Positions 54,130-63,631 are shown, counted from the first letter of the stretch. The stretch: 64,000 nucleotides of DNA from Fidelibacterota bacterium (GCA_016784025.1 JADHVL010000002.1:135363-199362); one strand, 5' to 3'. The notes: a model not told the origin generated them from the sequence alone. A program made the numbers and translations.

Positions 54130-57120
54130 ATGAAAAAATCAATCCTCTTGCTCATCATATCAAAGGTGTTGTTAGGTCAGACTGAACCTTTGACCGATCT
54201 CATGCATGTGAATCCACGCGTGTTCGTGCTAAAGAATGCCGTAGTGCATGTGGAACCGGGACAGACCCTTCCAAGTGCCACTGTCGCCATCAGGGACGGA
54301 CTTATCGTAGCAGTTGGTTCCAGTATCGATATACCCGGGGATGCTGCCATCGTTGATATGAAGGGAGATCATATTTATGCTGGGTTTATTGATGCCTGGG
54401 CTGATGTAGAACCAAAAGACTTAAAACCATCTCCGCGGTCTCATTGGATCGATCTGGTTCACCCCGAATGGGTGGCTTCCGATAGCTATACCCCTGATGA
54501 CAAAACAGTCAAGGAGCGTAAAAAGCTGGGGTTTACTCATATCCACGCTGGTCTTAACAAGGGTATTTTTAGAGGCCAAACTTCCCTCATCGACCTGGAT
54601 GAATCCGCCTCCATCACCACATCTACAGTAAGTCAGTCACTGGATTTTTATACCCGTGAAAGAGGTGAAGATGGATACCCAGGAGCCCTTTTGGGCACTA
54701 TCGCTGTTATGCGTCAGACACTTCTCGATGCTGATTGGTATGAAAAGTCTCAGTCAATCTATGCCAGGCACCCCGATAAGAATGAACAACCCAAAGAAGA
54801 TCTTGCCCTGGCAACCCTGGCCATGGCCCGCTCAAAGGCGATTCCATTTTTATTCAGGACCGCTCATGAAACAGCAGCCCAACGCGCCATTGACATCTCA
54901 CATGAATTCGACCTGAATCTCTGGCTGCTGGGATCTGGATATGAATATCGTCGACTGACTGACATCGCCCAGGCGAAGCCCTTTATCATTCTGCCCTTAA
55001 ATTTCCCTGGTAAACCCGATGTCACACAGCCCCAGCGCGCAGACCAGTACATCACTGAACAGCTCAAACACTGGGATATGGCACCAGACAATGCCAGGAA
55101 GCTGGTCAATTCAGGGGTGGATATTGCCTTCACTTCGAATGGTTTGCAGGACCTGAAGCAATTTCGCAAAAATCTCTCCCTGGCAATTGAGCGGGGTCTG
55201 AGTGAAACCGCCGCTTTGGCAGCACTTACCACGACTCCATCAAAACACTTTGGTCTGGTCAAAACCCACGGCAAAATCAAGGCAGGTTATCAAGCCAATT
55301 TTGTAGTGGTTAGAGGAAGCTATTTTGATGATTCCAACCCGGTACAATCGGTATGGATCAGAGGCGTGAAGCACGATATAGACATCAATTTCAATGATGA
55401 ATTTGCCGGTGAATGGAAATTCTCGCTTGATAAGATGCAGGGAGAATTGACCATCAAATCAAGTCCCTACCATACCGCTGGAAAAATCAAGCTGGATACC
55501 ACCACGATCTCTCTCAATCACTTAAAACTAGATGGTAAACAGATCTCCTGGAGTGCTGAGCTTCCCAAAACGGAGACGCCTCAGATGATTCGGTTTCAGG
55601 GCAACTGGGATAACGGAATGCTTTCAGGTGTAGCGGTTTTTGCTGATGGGCAAGAACACGAGTGGACCGCTTCCAGTCGTACAGCAGACGATGCAGAAAC
55701 TGAAGCACCCAAAGCCACAACCAGTAAACTAAAATTGAGCTTCCCCGAGGGAGCCTTTGGCTTTGAGCAACTTCCCCAACAACCTGCATCACTGTTTATT
55801 AATGATGCCACCTTGTGGACATCAGGTCCTCAGGGAATTATCCAGAATTGCGACATGCTCATTGAGAAGGGCAAGATCAAGAAGATCGGTAAGAACCTGA
55901 CCAGTTCCCGTGGCGCACAGGTCATCGAAGCTGATGGAAAGTATGTCACACCCGGACTCATCGATTCTCATAGCCATACAGCCGGGGCGTCCATTAATGA
56001 AGGCTCGCAAAGCATCACGTCAGAGGTGCGTATCCAAGATGTCCTGGATCCCGATGACATAAGCATTTATAGAGAACTTGCAGGCGGGCTGACCACCATT
56101 CAGGTCCTCCATGGATCAGCCAACACCATTGGCGGACAGAACTCTGTGATCAAATTGCGCTGGGGATCGAATGCACAGGATTTGATCATGAAGCGAGCAC
56201 CCCAGGGTCTCAAATTTGCGCTAGGTGAAAATGTAAAACAGTCCAACTGGGGCGATAAAAATGTCACCCGCTATCCCCAGACCCGCATGGGGGTGGAACA
56301 GGTCTTGAGAGATGCTTTCACGCGTGCCAGAGACTACAAATCCAATCTGGATAATTACGCCAAAAAATCGAAATGGCGCAAGACACTCACTCCTCCACGC
56401 CGCGATCTGGAACTGGATCCCCTGGTAGAGGTTTTGGAAGGCACCCGGAGGGTGCATGTACATTCATACCGTCAGGATGAGATTCTCATGATGCTCAGAG
56501 TAGCTGAAAATTTTGGATTCACTGTCACCAACATGGAGCATGTCTTGGAGGGTTACAAAGTAGCGGATCAAATGGCCAGACACGGTGCTGGAGCCGCCAC
56601 CTTTTCTGATTGGTGGGCCTATAAATTCGAAGTCTATGATGCCATCCCCTACAATGCCGTCCTTATGCAGAATGCTGGTGTACTGGTGTCCTTCAAGAGC
56701 GATTCTGATGAACTGGCGCGACGCATGAATCTGGAAGCCGCCAAGGGCATCAAATATGGCGGCATGACCGAGATCGAGGCCTTGAACACAGTGACCATCA
56801 ATCCTGCCAGGCAATTGAAGATCGATAAATGGGTGGGGTCCCTGGAGGTAGGCAAGGATGCTGATTTTGTGATCTGGAGCCACCATCCCCTCTCAACTCA
56901 AGCTAAATGTGAGCAAACCTGGGTGGATGGGAAACTCTATTTCAGTCTGGGACAAAATGCTGAATTACTAGCCCAGGATAAACAAATCCGTTCGGATATC
57001 ATCCAGAAAATTCTGAAAACCAAAGATGAGGACAGACCAGGTGCCTCGCCTGATCCTGGAAATCATAAGTATCAGCAACCCTATCGAGATGATCAAGCCT
57101 GGGAAGGGGGTGTCAGATGA
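54130..57120 (+). CDS. Exported double amidohydrolase (two amidohydrolase modules)
   Basis: Secreted protein of 996 residues made of two amidohydrolase-like modules after a signal peptide (about 1-16). The first module (about 30-460) keeps the composite beta-sandwich and the GxxxxxxG strand, but its metal site reads GFIDAWADV where HxH is expected, so it is probably catalytically dead. The second (about 555-960) keeps His614 and His616 in GLIDSHSHTAG. It also has HVHSYRQDE, TNMEHVLEGY and KSDSDELA, which can supply further metal ligands. Members of this group include peptide and imide hydrolases. It overlaps the next gene by four bases (ATGA), which carries a third such module. Substrate unknown. 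Confidence 0.88.
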   Translation: MKKSILLLIISKVLLGQTEPLTDLMHVNPRVFVLKNAVVHVEPGQTLPSATVAIRDGLIVAVGSSIDIPGDAAIVDMKGDHIYAGFIDAWADVEPKDLKPSPRSHWIDLVHPEWVASDSYTPDDKTVKERKKLGFTHIHAGLNKGIFRGQTSLIDLDESASITTSTVSQSLDFYTRERGEDGYPGALLGTIAVMRQTLLDADWYEKSQSIYARHPDKNEQPKEDLALATLAMARSKAIPFLFRTAHETAAQRAIDISHEFDLNLWLLGSGYEYRRLTDIAQAKPFIILPLNFPGKPDVTQPQRADQYITEQLKHWDMAPDNARKLVNSGVDIAFTSNGLQDLKQFRKNLSLAIERGLSETAALAALTTTPSKHFGLVKTHGKIKAGYQANFVVVRGSYFDDSNPVQSVWIRGVKHDIDINFNDEFAGEWKFSLDKMQGELTIKSSPYHTAGKIKLDTTTISLNHLKLDGKQISWSAELPKTETPQMIRFQGNWDNGMLSGVAVFADGQEHEWTASSRTADDAETEAPKATTSKLKLSFPEGAFGFEQLPQQPASLFINDATLWTSGPQGIIQNCDMLIEKGKIKKIGKNLTSSRGAQVIEADGKYVTPGLIDSHSHTAGASINEGSQSITSEVRIQDVLDPDDISIYRELAGGLTTIQVLHGSANTIGGQNSVIKLRWGSNAQDLIMKRAPQGLKFALGENVKQSNWGDKNVTRYPQTRMGVEQVLRDAFTRARDYKSNLDNYAKKSKWRKTLTPPRRDLELDPLVEVLEGTRRVHVHSYRQDEILMMLRVAENFGFTVTNMEHVLEGYKVADQMARHGAGAATFSDWWAYKFEVYDAIPYNAVLMQNAGVLVSFKSDSDELARRMNLEAAKGIKYGGMTEIEALNTVTINPARQLKIDKWVGSLEVGKDADFVIWSHHPLSTQAKCEQTWVDGKLYFSLGQNAELLAQDKQIRSDIIQKILKTKDEDRPGASPDPGNHKYQQPYRDDQAWEGGVR

Positions 57121-58430
57121 AACGGATATTGTGTCTATATCTGATATTGACCTCTTGGATCTGGGCTTCGGATCAGATCCCGGCTGCCCCTCAATCCCAA
57201 CCCATTCTAATTAAGGGGGGAATCCTCCACACTGTCTCTCATGGTGTCATGGATGGATATGACCTGCTGTTTGAGAAGGGTAAGATCACCCGTATAGATA
57301 AGAATATTCCCACCACAAATGAGATGGAGATCATCAGCGCCAGTGGTAAACATTTATATCCTGGGCTCATAGCAGGGATATCCGCGTTAGGTCTCGTTGA
57401 GATCTCTGCAGTCAGGGCCACCATTGATTATGATGAAGTGGGAGATATGACGCCTGAAGTCCGGGCCAATGTGAGTTACAACCCTGATTCTGAATCCATA
57501 CCTGTCACCCGTTCCAACGGAGTGTTGTTTGTGAATGTCGTCCCCCGTGGCGGCTTGATCCCAGGACAATCCTCTCTGATGATGATGGATGGCTGGACTT
57601 GGGAAGATGCCACTCTCCACCACCCCACTGCCATGCATATCAACTGGCCTGATATGTCCATCGATCTGAATCCCAAAGCAAAGGTCAAAGTATCAGAGCA
57701 GGAAGCCCAGCGACGCCAACGGGTCAAGGATCTGGATGATCTCCTGGACCAGGTCAGGCGCTATGAGATGAGTCAGAAGGGTACGTCAAAGGATGCAGCC
57801 CATGATTTACGGATGGAAGCGTTGATCCCTTATGTTAATGGAGAGAAACCATTCTTCATTCACGCCTGGGAAAGTCGCCAGATCGAAGCGGCTGTGAGAT
57901 GGTCAAAAAAGCAACAATTGAAGATTGTCATTGTGGGAGGTGGAGATGCAGGGGAGTTGACTGGGCTGTTAAAAGAAAGCCAGATTCCTGTCATTATTGA
58001 AGGGACACTGCGGCTCCCCCGGAGACGTAACAGCAACTATAGTGAATCCTATAGTTTGCCAGCCAGACTCTATGAAGCAGGTGTGGATTTTTGCATTTCT
58101 ACTGATGGTAGTGGTTTTGCGGCAGCTCAGGTCAGGGATCTGCCCAACCATGCTGCCATGGCGGCTGCATTTGGTCTGCCTCTGGAGGTGGCCTTGCGTT
58201 CCATTACGCTTTCCGCAGCTGAGATTCTGGGTGTTGGAGATCGTATTGGCTCACTGGATGTGGGTAAGGAAGCCTCCTTGTTCATATCATCCGAGGATAT
58301 ACTGGAGATTACCTCTATCGTGGAGCAGGCCTTTATTCATGGCACAAAAACCGATATGAGTGATCGTCATAAAAACTTGTACAAGAAGTATCAGGAGAAG
58401 TATAAGCAGCTGGAGAATATCAAAGACTGA
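57117..58430 (+). CDS. Exported degenerate amidohydrolase, partner of the upstream gene
   Basis: Amidohydrolase-like protein of 437 residues with a signal peptide (about 1-18, LYLILTSWIWA). The first metal motif is lost: LYPGLIAGISALGLVEI stands where LxPGLIDxHxH is usual. Other landmarks, such as FFIHAWES, IPVIIEGT, VDFCISTDGSGFAAAQ and GSLDVGKEASLF, are kept. Only part of a metal site remains, so it is likely a structural or regulatory partner of the upstream double amidohydrolase, whose stop it overlaps (ATGA). Such tandem genes are common in this branch of bacteria. The biological substrate is unknown. Confidence 0.88.
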   Translation: MKRILCLYLILTSWIWASDQIPAAPQSQPILIKGGILHTVSHGVMDGYDLLFEKGKITRIDKNIPTTNEMEIISASGKHLYPGLIAGISALGLVEISAVRATIDYDEVGDMTPEVRANVSYNPDSESIPVTRSNGVLFVNVVPRGGLIPGQSSLMMMDGWTWEDATLHHPTAMHINWPDMSIDLNPKAKVKVSEQEAQRRQRVKDLDDLLDQVRRYEMSQKGTSKDAAHDLRMEALIPYVNGEKPFFIHAWESRQIEAAVRWSKKQQLKIVIVGGGDAGELTGLLKESQIPVIIEGTLRLPRRRNSNYSESYSLPARLYEAGVDFCISTDGSGFAAAQVRDLPNHAAMAAAFGLPLEVALRSITLSAAEILGVGDRIGSLDVGKEASLFISSEDILEITSIVEQAFIHGTKTDMSDRHKNLYKKYQEKYKQLENIKD

Positions 58431-58649
58431 GGTTGCTGCGCTCCTAAATCCTCTCAGGGTTTCCCTTTTCATCAGTCATGATTTTATCATAAGTATATGA
58501 CCGCATCTGTTCCGTTGTGCAAAAGCATCAGGCCTTGCCAACACCAAGCTGCTCCAGTCACCCTCTTGTACCAAACGGTGGCACATCTCTTTTGTTTTCA
58601 GGTAAAATTCAATCACCAACAAGCACATACACGAGATTAATGTGGTGTT

Positions 58650-58664
58650 TGATAATAATTATCT
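58650..58664. promoter_or_regulatory. Second Fur-box-like palindrome
   Basis: TGATAAT-A-ATTATCT matches the Fur 7-1-7 core in 14 of 15 positions and includes the perfect palindrome GATAATAATTATC (58651-58663). It lies 52 bases before the MFS start codon. Confidence 0.55.
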
Positions 58665-58715
58665 TATCTCCAGCCCCTGAAGACCGAGTCTATGGTAAAA
58701 TGAGGAAATAGGGAT

Positions 58716-60092
58716 TTGACTAGCAGCAACAAATACAAGCAGGCTTTAAAACACTCCATCTCCGAGGGGAAGTGGTGGTCCGTGATGTGGGGTTTTGGGG
58801 ACTCCTTTCTGCCGGCCTTTGCTGTCCTTCTGAAAGCCACAACTACTCAGCTCGGTCTGCTGGTTTCCATTCCCCAACTTTTTGGGGCTATTATCCAACT
58901 CGGTGCCATCCGTTTTGAAAGCAATCAGGTATCACGCAAGACTATGCTGATCTGGACAACCCTGCTCCAGGGCATCGCCTGGTTCACCTTCTTCCTATTA
59001 CCCTGGTCTACAGGAAGTGTACCTGTCCTCATTGCCCTGGCCACCCTCTATGCAGGCTTGGGAGCCATGGCGGTTCCATTCTGGGTTTCCTGGATGGGTG
59101 ATCTGGTGCCTGAGGAGACCAGGGGAACTTATTTTGGGCGACGCAATCGTATCATCGGCGTGGTAACTTTCGTCGCCCTGGCTGCTGCTGGGCTTATTCT
59201 GAATCTAACTTCTAAATGGAATGCCATGTTGGGCTTTGCCCTGTTGTTTTTCATTGCTGGTGCTGCCCGGCTTTATTCAGCCCGTTATTTCAAACTACAA
59301 TATGAACCGGAACTGCAGTTAAAACCCACTGACAGCTATGGCATCAAGGATTTTATCCGAGGGATGGGTAAAAGCTCCTTTGGGATGTTCACGATTTTTG
59401 TCTCTCTCATGAATGTGGCGGTGTTTATTTCAGGCCCCCTCATGGTAGCCTACTGGCTGCAAATTCTGAATTTCAGTTATTTGCAGATGACCATGCTCAT
59501 GGGCGCTATCTCAGTGAGCTCCTTTCTCATGATCAGTCACTGGGGTAAACATGTGGATGAATATGGGAATCGCAATATCCTGGAAGTCACCAGCAGCATC
59601 ATCACCCTCTTTCCTCTGCTCTGGTATCTCATCCATTTTCTGGATGGATCCCTGTTGTTTTTTGCAGCACTTGCGATCCAGATTTTGGGTGGTTTGGCCT
59701 GGAGTGGCTATAACCTGACACTTGGGAATTATATCTATGATGCCATTGATCCAGGGAATCGTTTGCGAATGACCAGTTATCACAACCTGTTTAAGGGTTT
59801 TGGGGTGGTCATTGGGGGTCTTCTGGCGGGATTTCTATCCAGTACGCCTGTGGGCAACGTCTGGATCAGCGATCATCTCCTGCCCAGCGGGATCATGATC
59901 AGTCTTCTTGTATCCTCGGTTGCACGCATGTTGGTGATCAAGGTTTTTATGCCGCGCATCAAAGAGATACGCCTCACGGGTAAGGCTCGCCCACCCCTCT
60001 ACTATTTTGTGGCCGTCATGCCCTTCCGGGGCCTCAAAGCCGACCTGGTGGTGGGGATCAACCGCACCATTCAAAAGAGCCGGCGCTCCTAA
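58716..60092 (+). CDS. MFS transporter, substrate unknown
   Basis: Major-facilitator transporter of 458 residues with about 12 hydrophobic segments. The N-terminus carries WGFGDSFLPAFAVLLKATTTQLGLL, and the loop between helices 2 and 3 contains NQVSRKTMLI. A second characteristic loop (GDLVPEETRGTYFGRRNRI) is of the kind seen in the MFS groups of sugar or peptide metabolite importers. Start TTG at 58716 follows AGGG and GAGG. The first ATG in the frame lies inside a membrane helix, so a shorter start is unlikely. A Fur-like palindrome lies 52 bases upstream. Substrate class not determined. Confidence 0.85.
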   Translation: MTSSNKYKQALKHSISEGKWWSVMWGFGDSFLPAFAVLLKATTTQLGLLVSIPQLFGAIIQLGAIRFESNQVSRKTMLIWTTLLQGIAWFTFFLLPWSTGSVPVLIALATLYAGLGAMAVPFWVSWMGDLVPEETRGTYFGRRNRIIGVVTFVALAAAGLILNLTSKWNAMLGFALLFFIAGAARLYSARYFKLQYEPELQLKPTDSYGIKDFIRGMGKSSFGMFTIFVSLMNVAVFISGPLMVAYWLQILNFSYLQMTMLMGAISVSSFLMISHWGKHVDEYGNRNILEVTSSIITLFPLLWYLIHFLDGSLLFFAALAIQILGGLAWSGYNLTLGNYIYDAIDPGNRLRMTSYHNLFKGFGVVIGGLLAGFLSSTPVGNVWISDHLLPSGIMISLLVSSVARMLVIKVFMPRIKEIRLTGKARPPLYYFVAVMPFRGLKADLVVGINRTIQKSRRS

Positions 60093-60133
60093 AGCTCGTC
60101 ATCAATGCTTGGAGTGCTTGGTTGTCTTCGAGG

Positions 60134-61549
60134 TTATGCTATTTCAATTTTCCGCATTTGAACCGTCTCAACATATTCGCCACCAAGATGAAGATGGGTC
60201 ACAATGACGATCCAATCACCATTTTGCACCTCGCCAGATTCAATTAATGTGGTTTGAGCGGCTGCAATATTGAGCTCAGGTGTATCTGCTGATAATGAGA
60301 TCAAATATGGGTCCAATCCCCAATAGATCGTCAGTTGATTTAATAATTCAGGTACATCAGTAAAAGCATAGACTGGGGTATCACTTCGAAGCCAGGCAGC
60401 ATTTCGGGCCATAATGCCTGTTCGAGTAAAGATAATGATGGCCTTCGCTTGAAGTTCATCTGCCATATTTTTACCTGCTTTCATAAGGATCTCCTGTTCA
60501 TCTTCAACTAGGATATCCTTAACAAAACCGGCGCCACCACTCCGTTCTGTCCTCCGGGCAATCGTATCAAAGGTTTCAATGCATTTTTCCGGATACGCCC
60601 CTACAGATGTTTCGCCAGAAAGCATGATACAATCGGTCTCTTCGTAAACTGCATTTGAGACATCCGTAACTTCTGCTCGGGTTGGAGATGGCGCTTCGAT
60701 CATAGATTCCAGCATATGAGTTGCAACGATGACTGGCTTGCCTGCACGACGGCAGCGTTTAACAATCCGTCGTTGAATAATGGGCAACTCTTCATAGGGC
60801 ACCTCGATGCCTAAATCGCCTCGAGCAACCATAATACCGTCTGATTCAGATATGATCTCATCAAGATTACTCAAACCAACTTGATCCTCTAACTTGGAGA
60901 TAATACGTTGGTGACCACCTGCAGCTTCAATGATACCTCTAAGCTCTCTTACGTCTTTTGCTTCCCGACAAAATGATAGTGCAAAGAAATCTACACCCAT
61001 ATCAATACCAGCCTGGACATCCTTTAGGTCTTTCTCGGTCAAGGGAGGAAGCTGTATATGAACACCTGGTAAGTTGATATGTTTACGACTGCTCAGCACG
61101 CCTTCTGTTAGTACTTCACACACGAGTTGATTGTGTTTCTTCTCCAGCACCTTTAAATGAATCAGTCCATTGTCAACAATCACAGTATCATGAACCTGAA
61201 TATCCTCAACGAGATGATCATAATTCACATCAACAGATTTGATTTCTTCGCTGGTCTCGCCTCGTACGGTTAACCCAATTTTCTCACCGGGTTTGAGATT
61301 CAAGGCCACAGGTAATTCACCTGTTCGAATGGCTGGACCCTGAAGATCCATCATGACGCCAATTCTTCTGTTATGCTTCTCTGACAACTTCCGAATCAAC
61401 TCAGTGATTCGACGGGCCTCTTCTCCTTTGGAATGGGACATATTTAGTCTAGCGATATTTATTCCTGATAGAATGAGCTTCTCTAACATCACTTCTGAAT
61501 CTGTTGCCGGGCCGATGGTGGCAATGATCTTTGTTCTTCTCTTATTCAT
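60134..61549 (-). CDS. pyk: Pyruvate kinase
   Basis: Glycolytic enzyme of 471 residues making pyruvate and ATP from phosphoenolpyruvate and ADP. The N-terminal TKIIATIGPATDSE, the INIARLNMSHS loop, the active-site motif MVARGDLGIEVPYEELP near 220 and the VIVATHMLESMIEAPSPTRAEVTDVSNAVYE segment are intact, as is the C-terminal allosteric domain ending GGEYVETVQM. The gene is convergent with the MFS gene and divergent from the GPH symporter. An 8-bp inverted repeat (ATCAGGGG ... CCCCTGAT, 61647-61673) lies in the shared upstream region and may coordinate glycolysis with sugar uptake. Confidence 0.97.
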   Translation of the reverse strand: MNKRRTKIIATIGPATDSEVMLEKLILSGINIARLNMSHSKGEEARRITELIRKLSEKHNRRIGVMMDLQGPAIRTGELPVALNLKPGEKIGLTVRGETSEEIKSVDVNYDHLVEDIQVHDTVIVDNGLIHLKVLEKKHNQLVCEVLTEGVLSSRKHINLPGVHIQLPPLTEKDLKDVQAGIDMGVDFFALSFCREAKDVRELRGIIEAAGGHQRIISKLEDQVGLSNLDEIISESDGIMVARGDLGIEVPYEELPIIQRRIVKRCRRAGKPVIVATHMLESMIEAPSPTRAEVTDVSNAVYEETDCIMLSGETSVGAYPEKCIETFDTIARRTERSGGAGFVKDILVEDEQEILMKAGKNMADELQAKAIIIFTRTGIMARNAAWLRSDTPVYAFTDVPELLNQLTIYWGLDPYLISLSADTPELNIAAAQTTLIESGEVQNGDWIVIVTHLHLGGEYVETVQMRKIEIA

Positions 61550-61884
61550 ATATTTTTCTCAATCATTAATGATCTGTTATCCGCTTTTTTTTGCATCTCA
61601 TAGCCTCAAAATAACAGAGATCCCTCCACATCATATGTTGTTTTCCATCAGGGGGCATGTGGGATCCCCTGATATCAGACCCAGGATTCATTCCTGTTAC
61701 GGCCAGGCTCAAAACAAATTAAATGCGGCTTGTTCCCATGCGCTTTCCACATATCTTTGACTTTACAAACAATTTATTTTCCATTGAGTTGCAGTACTGT
61801 GTTGGCGTTTTCGTCTAGCACAATACAGAAAGTATTTTATAGAACGTCCCTGATGTTATTCAAAACCGCTTTTAAGGAGACGCC
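61550..61884. promoter_or_regulatory. Divergent promoter region of pyk and GPH symporter
   Basis: ATCAGGGG (61647-61654) and CCCCTGAT (61666-61673) are perfect inverted copies with an 11-base spacer. They are centred about 110 bases before pyk and 225 bases before the symporter gene. AAGGAG precedes the symporter ATG. No further gene is visible in these 335 bases. Confidence 0.45.
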
Positions 61885-63243
61885 ATGGTTCATCACATAT
61901 CTTTAAAACACAAAATCGGATACGGAATTGGAGATATTGGTAGTAATATCTTTATTGTGAGCACGGGGATGTTCCTGCTCTTCTTTCTTACTAACGTTCT
62001 GGGGGTAGAACCAGCGCTGGCGGGTCTGGCCCTGCTTATCCCTAAGCTGTGGGATGTGATCTCGGATCCCATCATGGGCGCAATTTCCGATGCAACCCAC
62101 TCCCGCTGGGGAAGGCGGAGACCCTATCTTCTGTATGCCTCCCTCCCTTTTGGACTGGTTTTCTTCCTGCTGTTTATCGCACCTCATACCCAGTCACAAT
62201 TCACCACTGCTCTTTGGGTCGGTTCTCTGTTCGCCTTGAGCTGTACCGCCTTCACTGTTTACAATATTCCCTATTCCGCCATGGTTGCAGAAATGACCGA
62301 TGATTACAACGAACGCATGTCCGTTACCTCTTTCAGGATGGTGGGCTCAACCATTGGCGTCCTCCTGGCTGGCGGTCTGGCCATGCCCCTGGTGGATCTG
62401 GGCGGCGGTGGCGAGGCTGGCTTCCGAGCTATGGGTCTTATCTTTGGTATCCTGATCAGTCTTTTCTGTGTATCGGCATTCTGGGGTACCAAGGGCACTC
62501 GGATGATTCAAGCGGAAAAAGCCAGCCTACCAGTTAAAGAGCAGCTGAAGATTGCCTTCCGTAACACACCTTTCAAAAGGCTCATGTCCATGTATGCGCT
62601 TCAATCCCTGGCTATCGGAATCCTCATGGCGGGGCAAATCTATTATGTGAAATATGTCATGGGCATGCCGGAAGCTCAGGTGGGAATGGTCTCAGCAGTC
62701 CTGTTTATCACCGCCATTGTATTTATTCCGGTCTGGGTCAAGATCGGCGTCAGGATCGGTAAGATTCGAGCCTATAAATTTGGAATCGCCATCCTGGTAA
62801 TCATGCTCTTTTCGTTGCTCTTCACCCAGCCACAGCAGACCCTCCTGTTTTTTATACAGATGTTCATTCTGGGGATCGGGTTTTCCAGTTTTCAGCTCTT
62901 CCCTTTCTCAATGCTGCCGGACACCATTGAATTTGATGAGCTTCAATCCAGACTGCGCCGTGAAGGAGTCTTCTCCGGAGTGTGGGCCAGTGGTCAAAAG
63001 ACAGCCTACGCCGTGGGTCCCAGTCTGATTGGATTCACGCTTTCATTGACAGGCTTTGTGTTGACTGGAGATCAACCGGATAGCGTAGTGTGGGGTATCC
63101 GAGTGATCTTCTGTGTGGTTACAGCGGGATTGTTTTTGCTCAGCCTGATTCCATTCAAGTATTATGATCTCACAGAGAGCCGTTTTGCAGAGATCAAGGC
63201 GGAGATCAAAGCTACTGCTGTGGAGATGACTGAAAAGAGCTGA
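61885..63243 (+). CDS. GPH-family sugar:cation symporter (MelB-like)
   Basis: Twelve-helix symporter of 452 residues in the glycoside-pentoside-hexuronide family. The N-terminal KIGYGIGDIGSN, the cation-site helix LLIPKLWDVISDPIMGAISD (about 48-67) and the following SRWGRRRPYLLY loop are family hallmarks. A further EFDELQSRLRREGVFSG segment near 355 also matches. These transporters move sugars with Na+ or H+. The gene is expressed alone, divergent from pyruvate kinase, with AAGGAG before the ATG. A hairpin at 63375-63402 follows. The exact sugar is unknown. Confidence 0.92.
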   Translation: MVHHISLKHKIGYGIGDIGSNIFIVSTGMFLLFFLTNVLGVEPALAGLALLIPKLWDVISDPIMGAISDATHSRWGRRRPYLLYASLPFGLVFFLLFIAPHTQSQFTTALWVGSLFALSCTAFTVYNIPYSAMVAEMTDDYNERMSVTSFRMVGSTIGVLLAGGLAMPLVDLGGGGEAGFRAMGLIFGILISLFCVSAFWGTKGTRMIQAEKASLPVKEQLKIAFRNTPFKRLMSMYALQSLAIGILMAGQIYYVKYVMGMPEAQVGMVSAVLFITAIVFIPVWVKIGVRIGKIRAYKFGIAILVIMLFSLLFTQPQQTLLFFIQMFILGIGFSSFQLFPFSMLPDTIEFDELQSRLRREGVFSGVWASGQKTAYAVGPSLIGFTLSLTGFVLTGDQPDSVVWGIRVIFCVVTAGLFLLSLIPFKYYDLTESRFAEIKAEIKATAVEMTEKS

Positions 63244-63374
63244 AGTATCACAAGTTCCAGATCTTCTGCGGTGGCAAACTCGCTCAGTGGTCGAAACAAT
63301 GTAAAATGAAGTCAGTGGCTAGAGAATTCGGGAGAACTAGCCCAGGCTTGAAAACATTAACCCTCTAGTAGCAG

Positions 63375-63402
63375 AAAGCCACCCAGTTAGGATGGCTTCT
63401 TA
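63375..63402 (+). terminator. Hairpin terminator after the symporter gene
   Basis: AAGCCA (63376-63381) pairs with TGGCTT (63393-63398), with CC/GG inside. T-rich sequence follows. It is related to the larger hairpin at 63548-63584. Confidence 0.55.
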
Positions 63403-63447
63403 TAACTTGCTTGCACATCGAAGCTAGTGCAACGAGCGCAGATGTGT

Positions 63448-63498
63448 ACACCGCCTCCCCCTACGCTCTACGAGCTACGGCGGGACAGGCAGGACTCT
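63448..63498. repeat. Candidate dispersed small repeat
   Basis: TGTACACCGCC is followed by a GC-rich run containing CTACG/GCTACGG and GGGACAGGCAGGACTC. Composition differs from flanking DNA and it lies in the gene-free tRNA-derived area. The same TGTACACCGCC string recurs at 63586. Copy number elsewhere is unknown. Confidence 0.3.
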
Positions 63499-63513
63499 TT
63501 TTTCTTGCTTTGG

Positions 63514-63531
63514 AATTGGTTCCAGGTTCGA
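63514..63531 (+). repeat. tRNA-derived fragment, inverted copy
   Basis: AATTGGTTCCAGGTTCGA is an exact inverted copy of 63603-63620, the variable/T-arm part of the tRNA-Lys-like fragment. The following bases cannot form the T stem, so it is a decayed partial copy. Confidence 0.7.
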
Positions 63532-63547
63532 TGCTTTGAGCCATATA

Positions 63548-63584
63548 AAGCAAGAAGCCACCCCGGTGGGATGGCTTCTTGCTT
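63548..63584. terminator. Hairpin terminator after the tRNA fragment
   Basis: AAGCAAGAAGCCA (63548-63560) and TGGCTTCTTGCTT (63572-63584) form a 13-bp stem that extends by CCC/GGG past one bulge. It lies directly 3' of the tRNA fragment on the minus strand. Confidence 0.75.
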
Positions 63585-63587
63585 ATG

Positions 63588-63631
63588 TACACCGCCCAGG
63601 ACTCGAACCTGGAACCAATTGATTAAGAGTC
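63588..63631 (-). mobile_element. 3' half of tRNA-Lys(CTT), probable attachment site
   Basis: On the minus strand the 44 bases run from the anticodon loop CTCTTAA (anticodon CTT) through the T arm CCAGG-TTCGAGT-CCTGG to acceptor GCGGTGT and A. The 5' half (D arm, first acceptor strand) is absent, and upstream sequence is unlike tRNA. An integrase-type gene faces it 118 bases away. This is the signature of an att site left by tRNA-targeted integration. Element DNA would lie to the right. Confidence 0.7.

Noticed and set aside
58517..58711. 64-codon frame before the MFS gene
   Set aside because: Random-looking composition and it covers the Fur-like promoter region.
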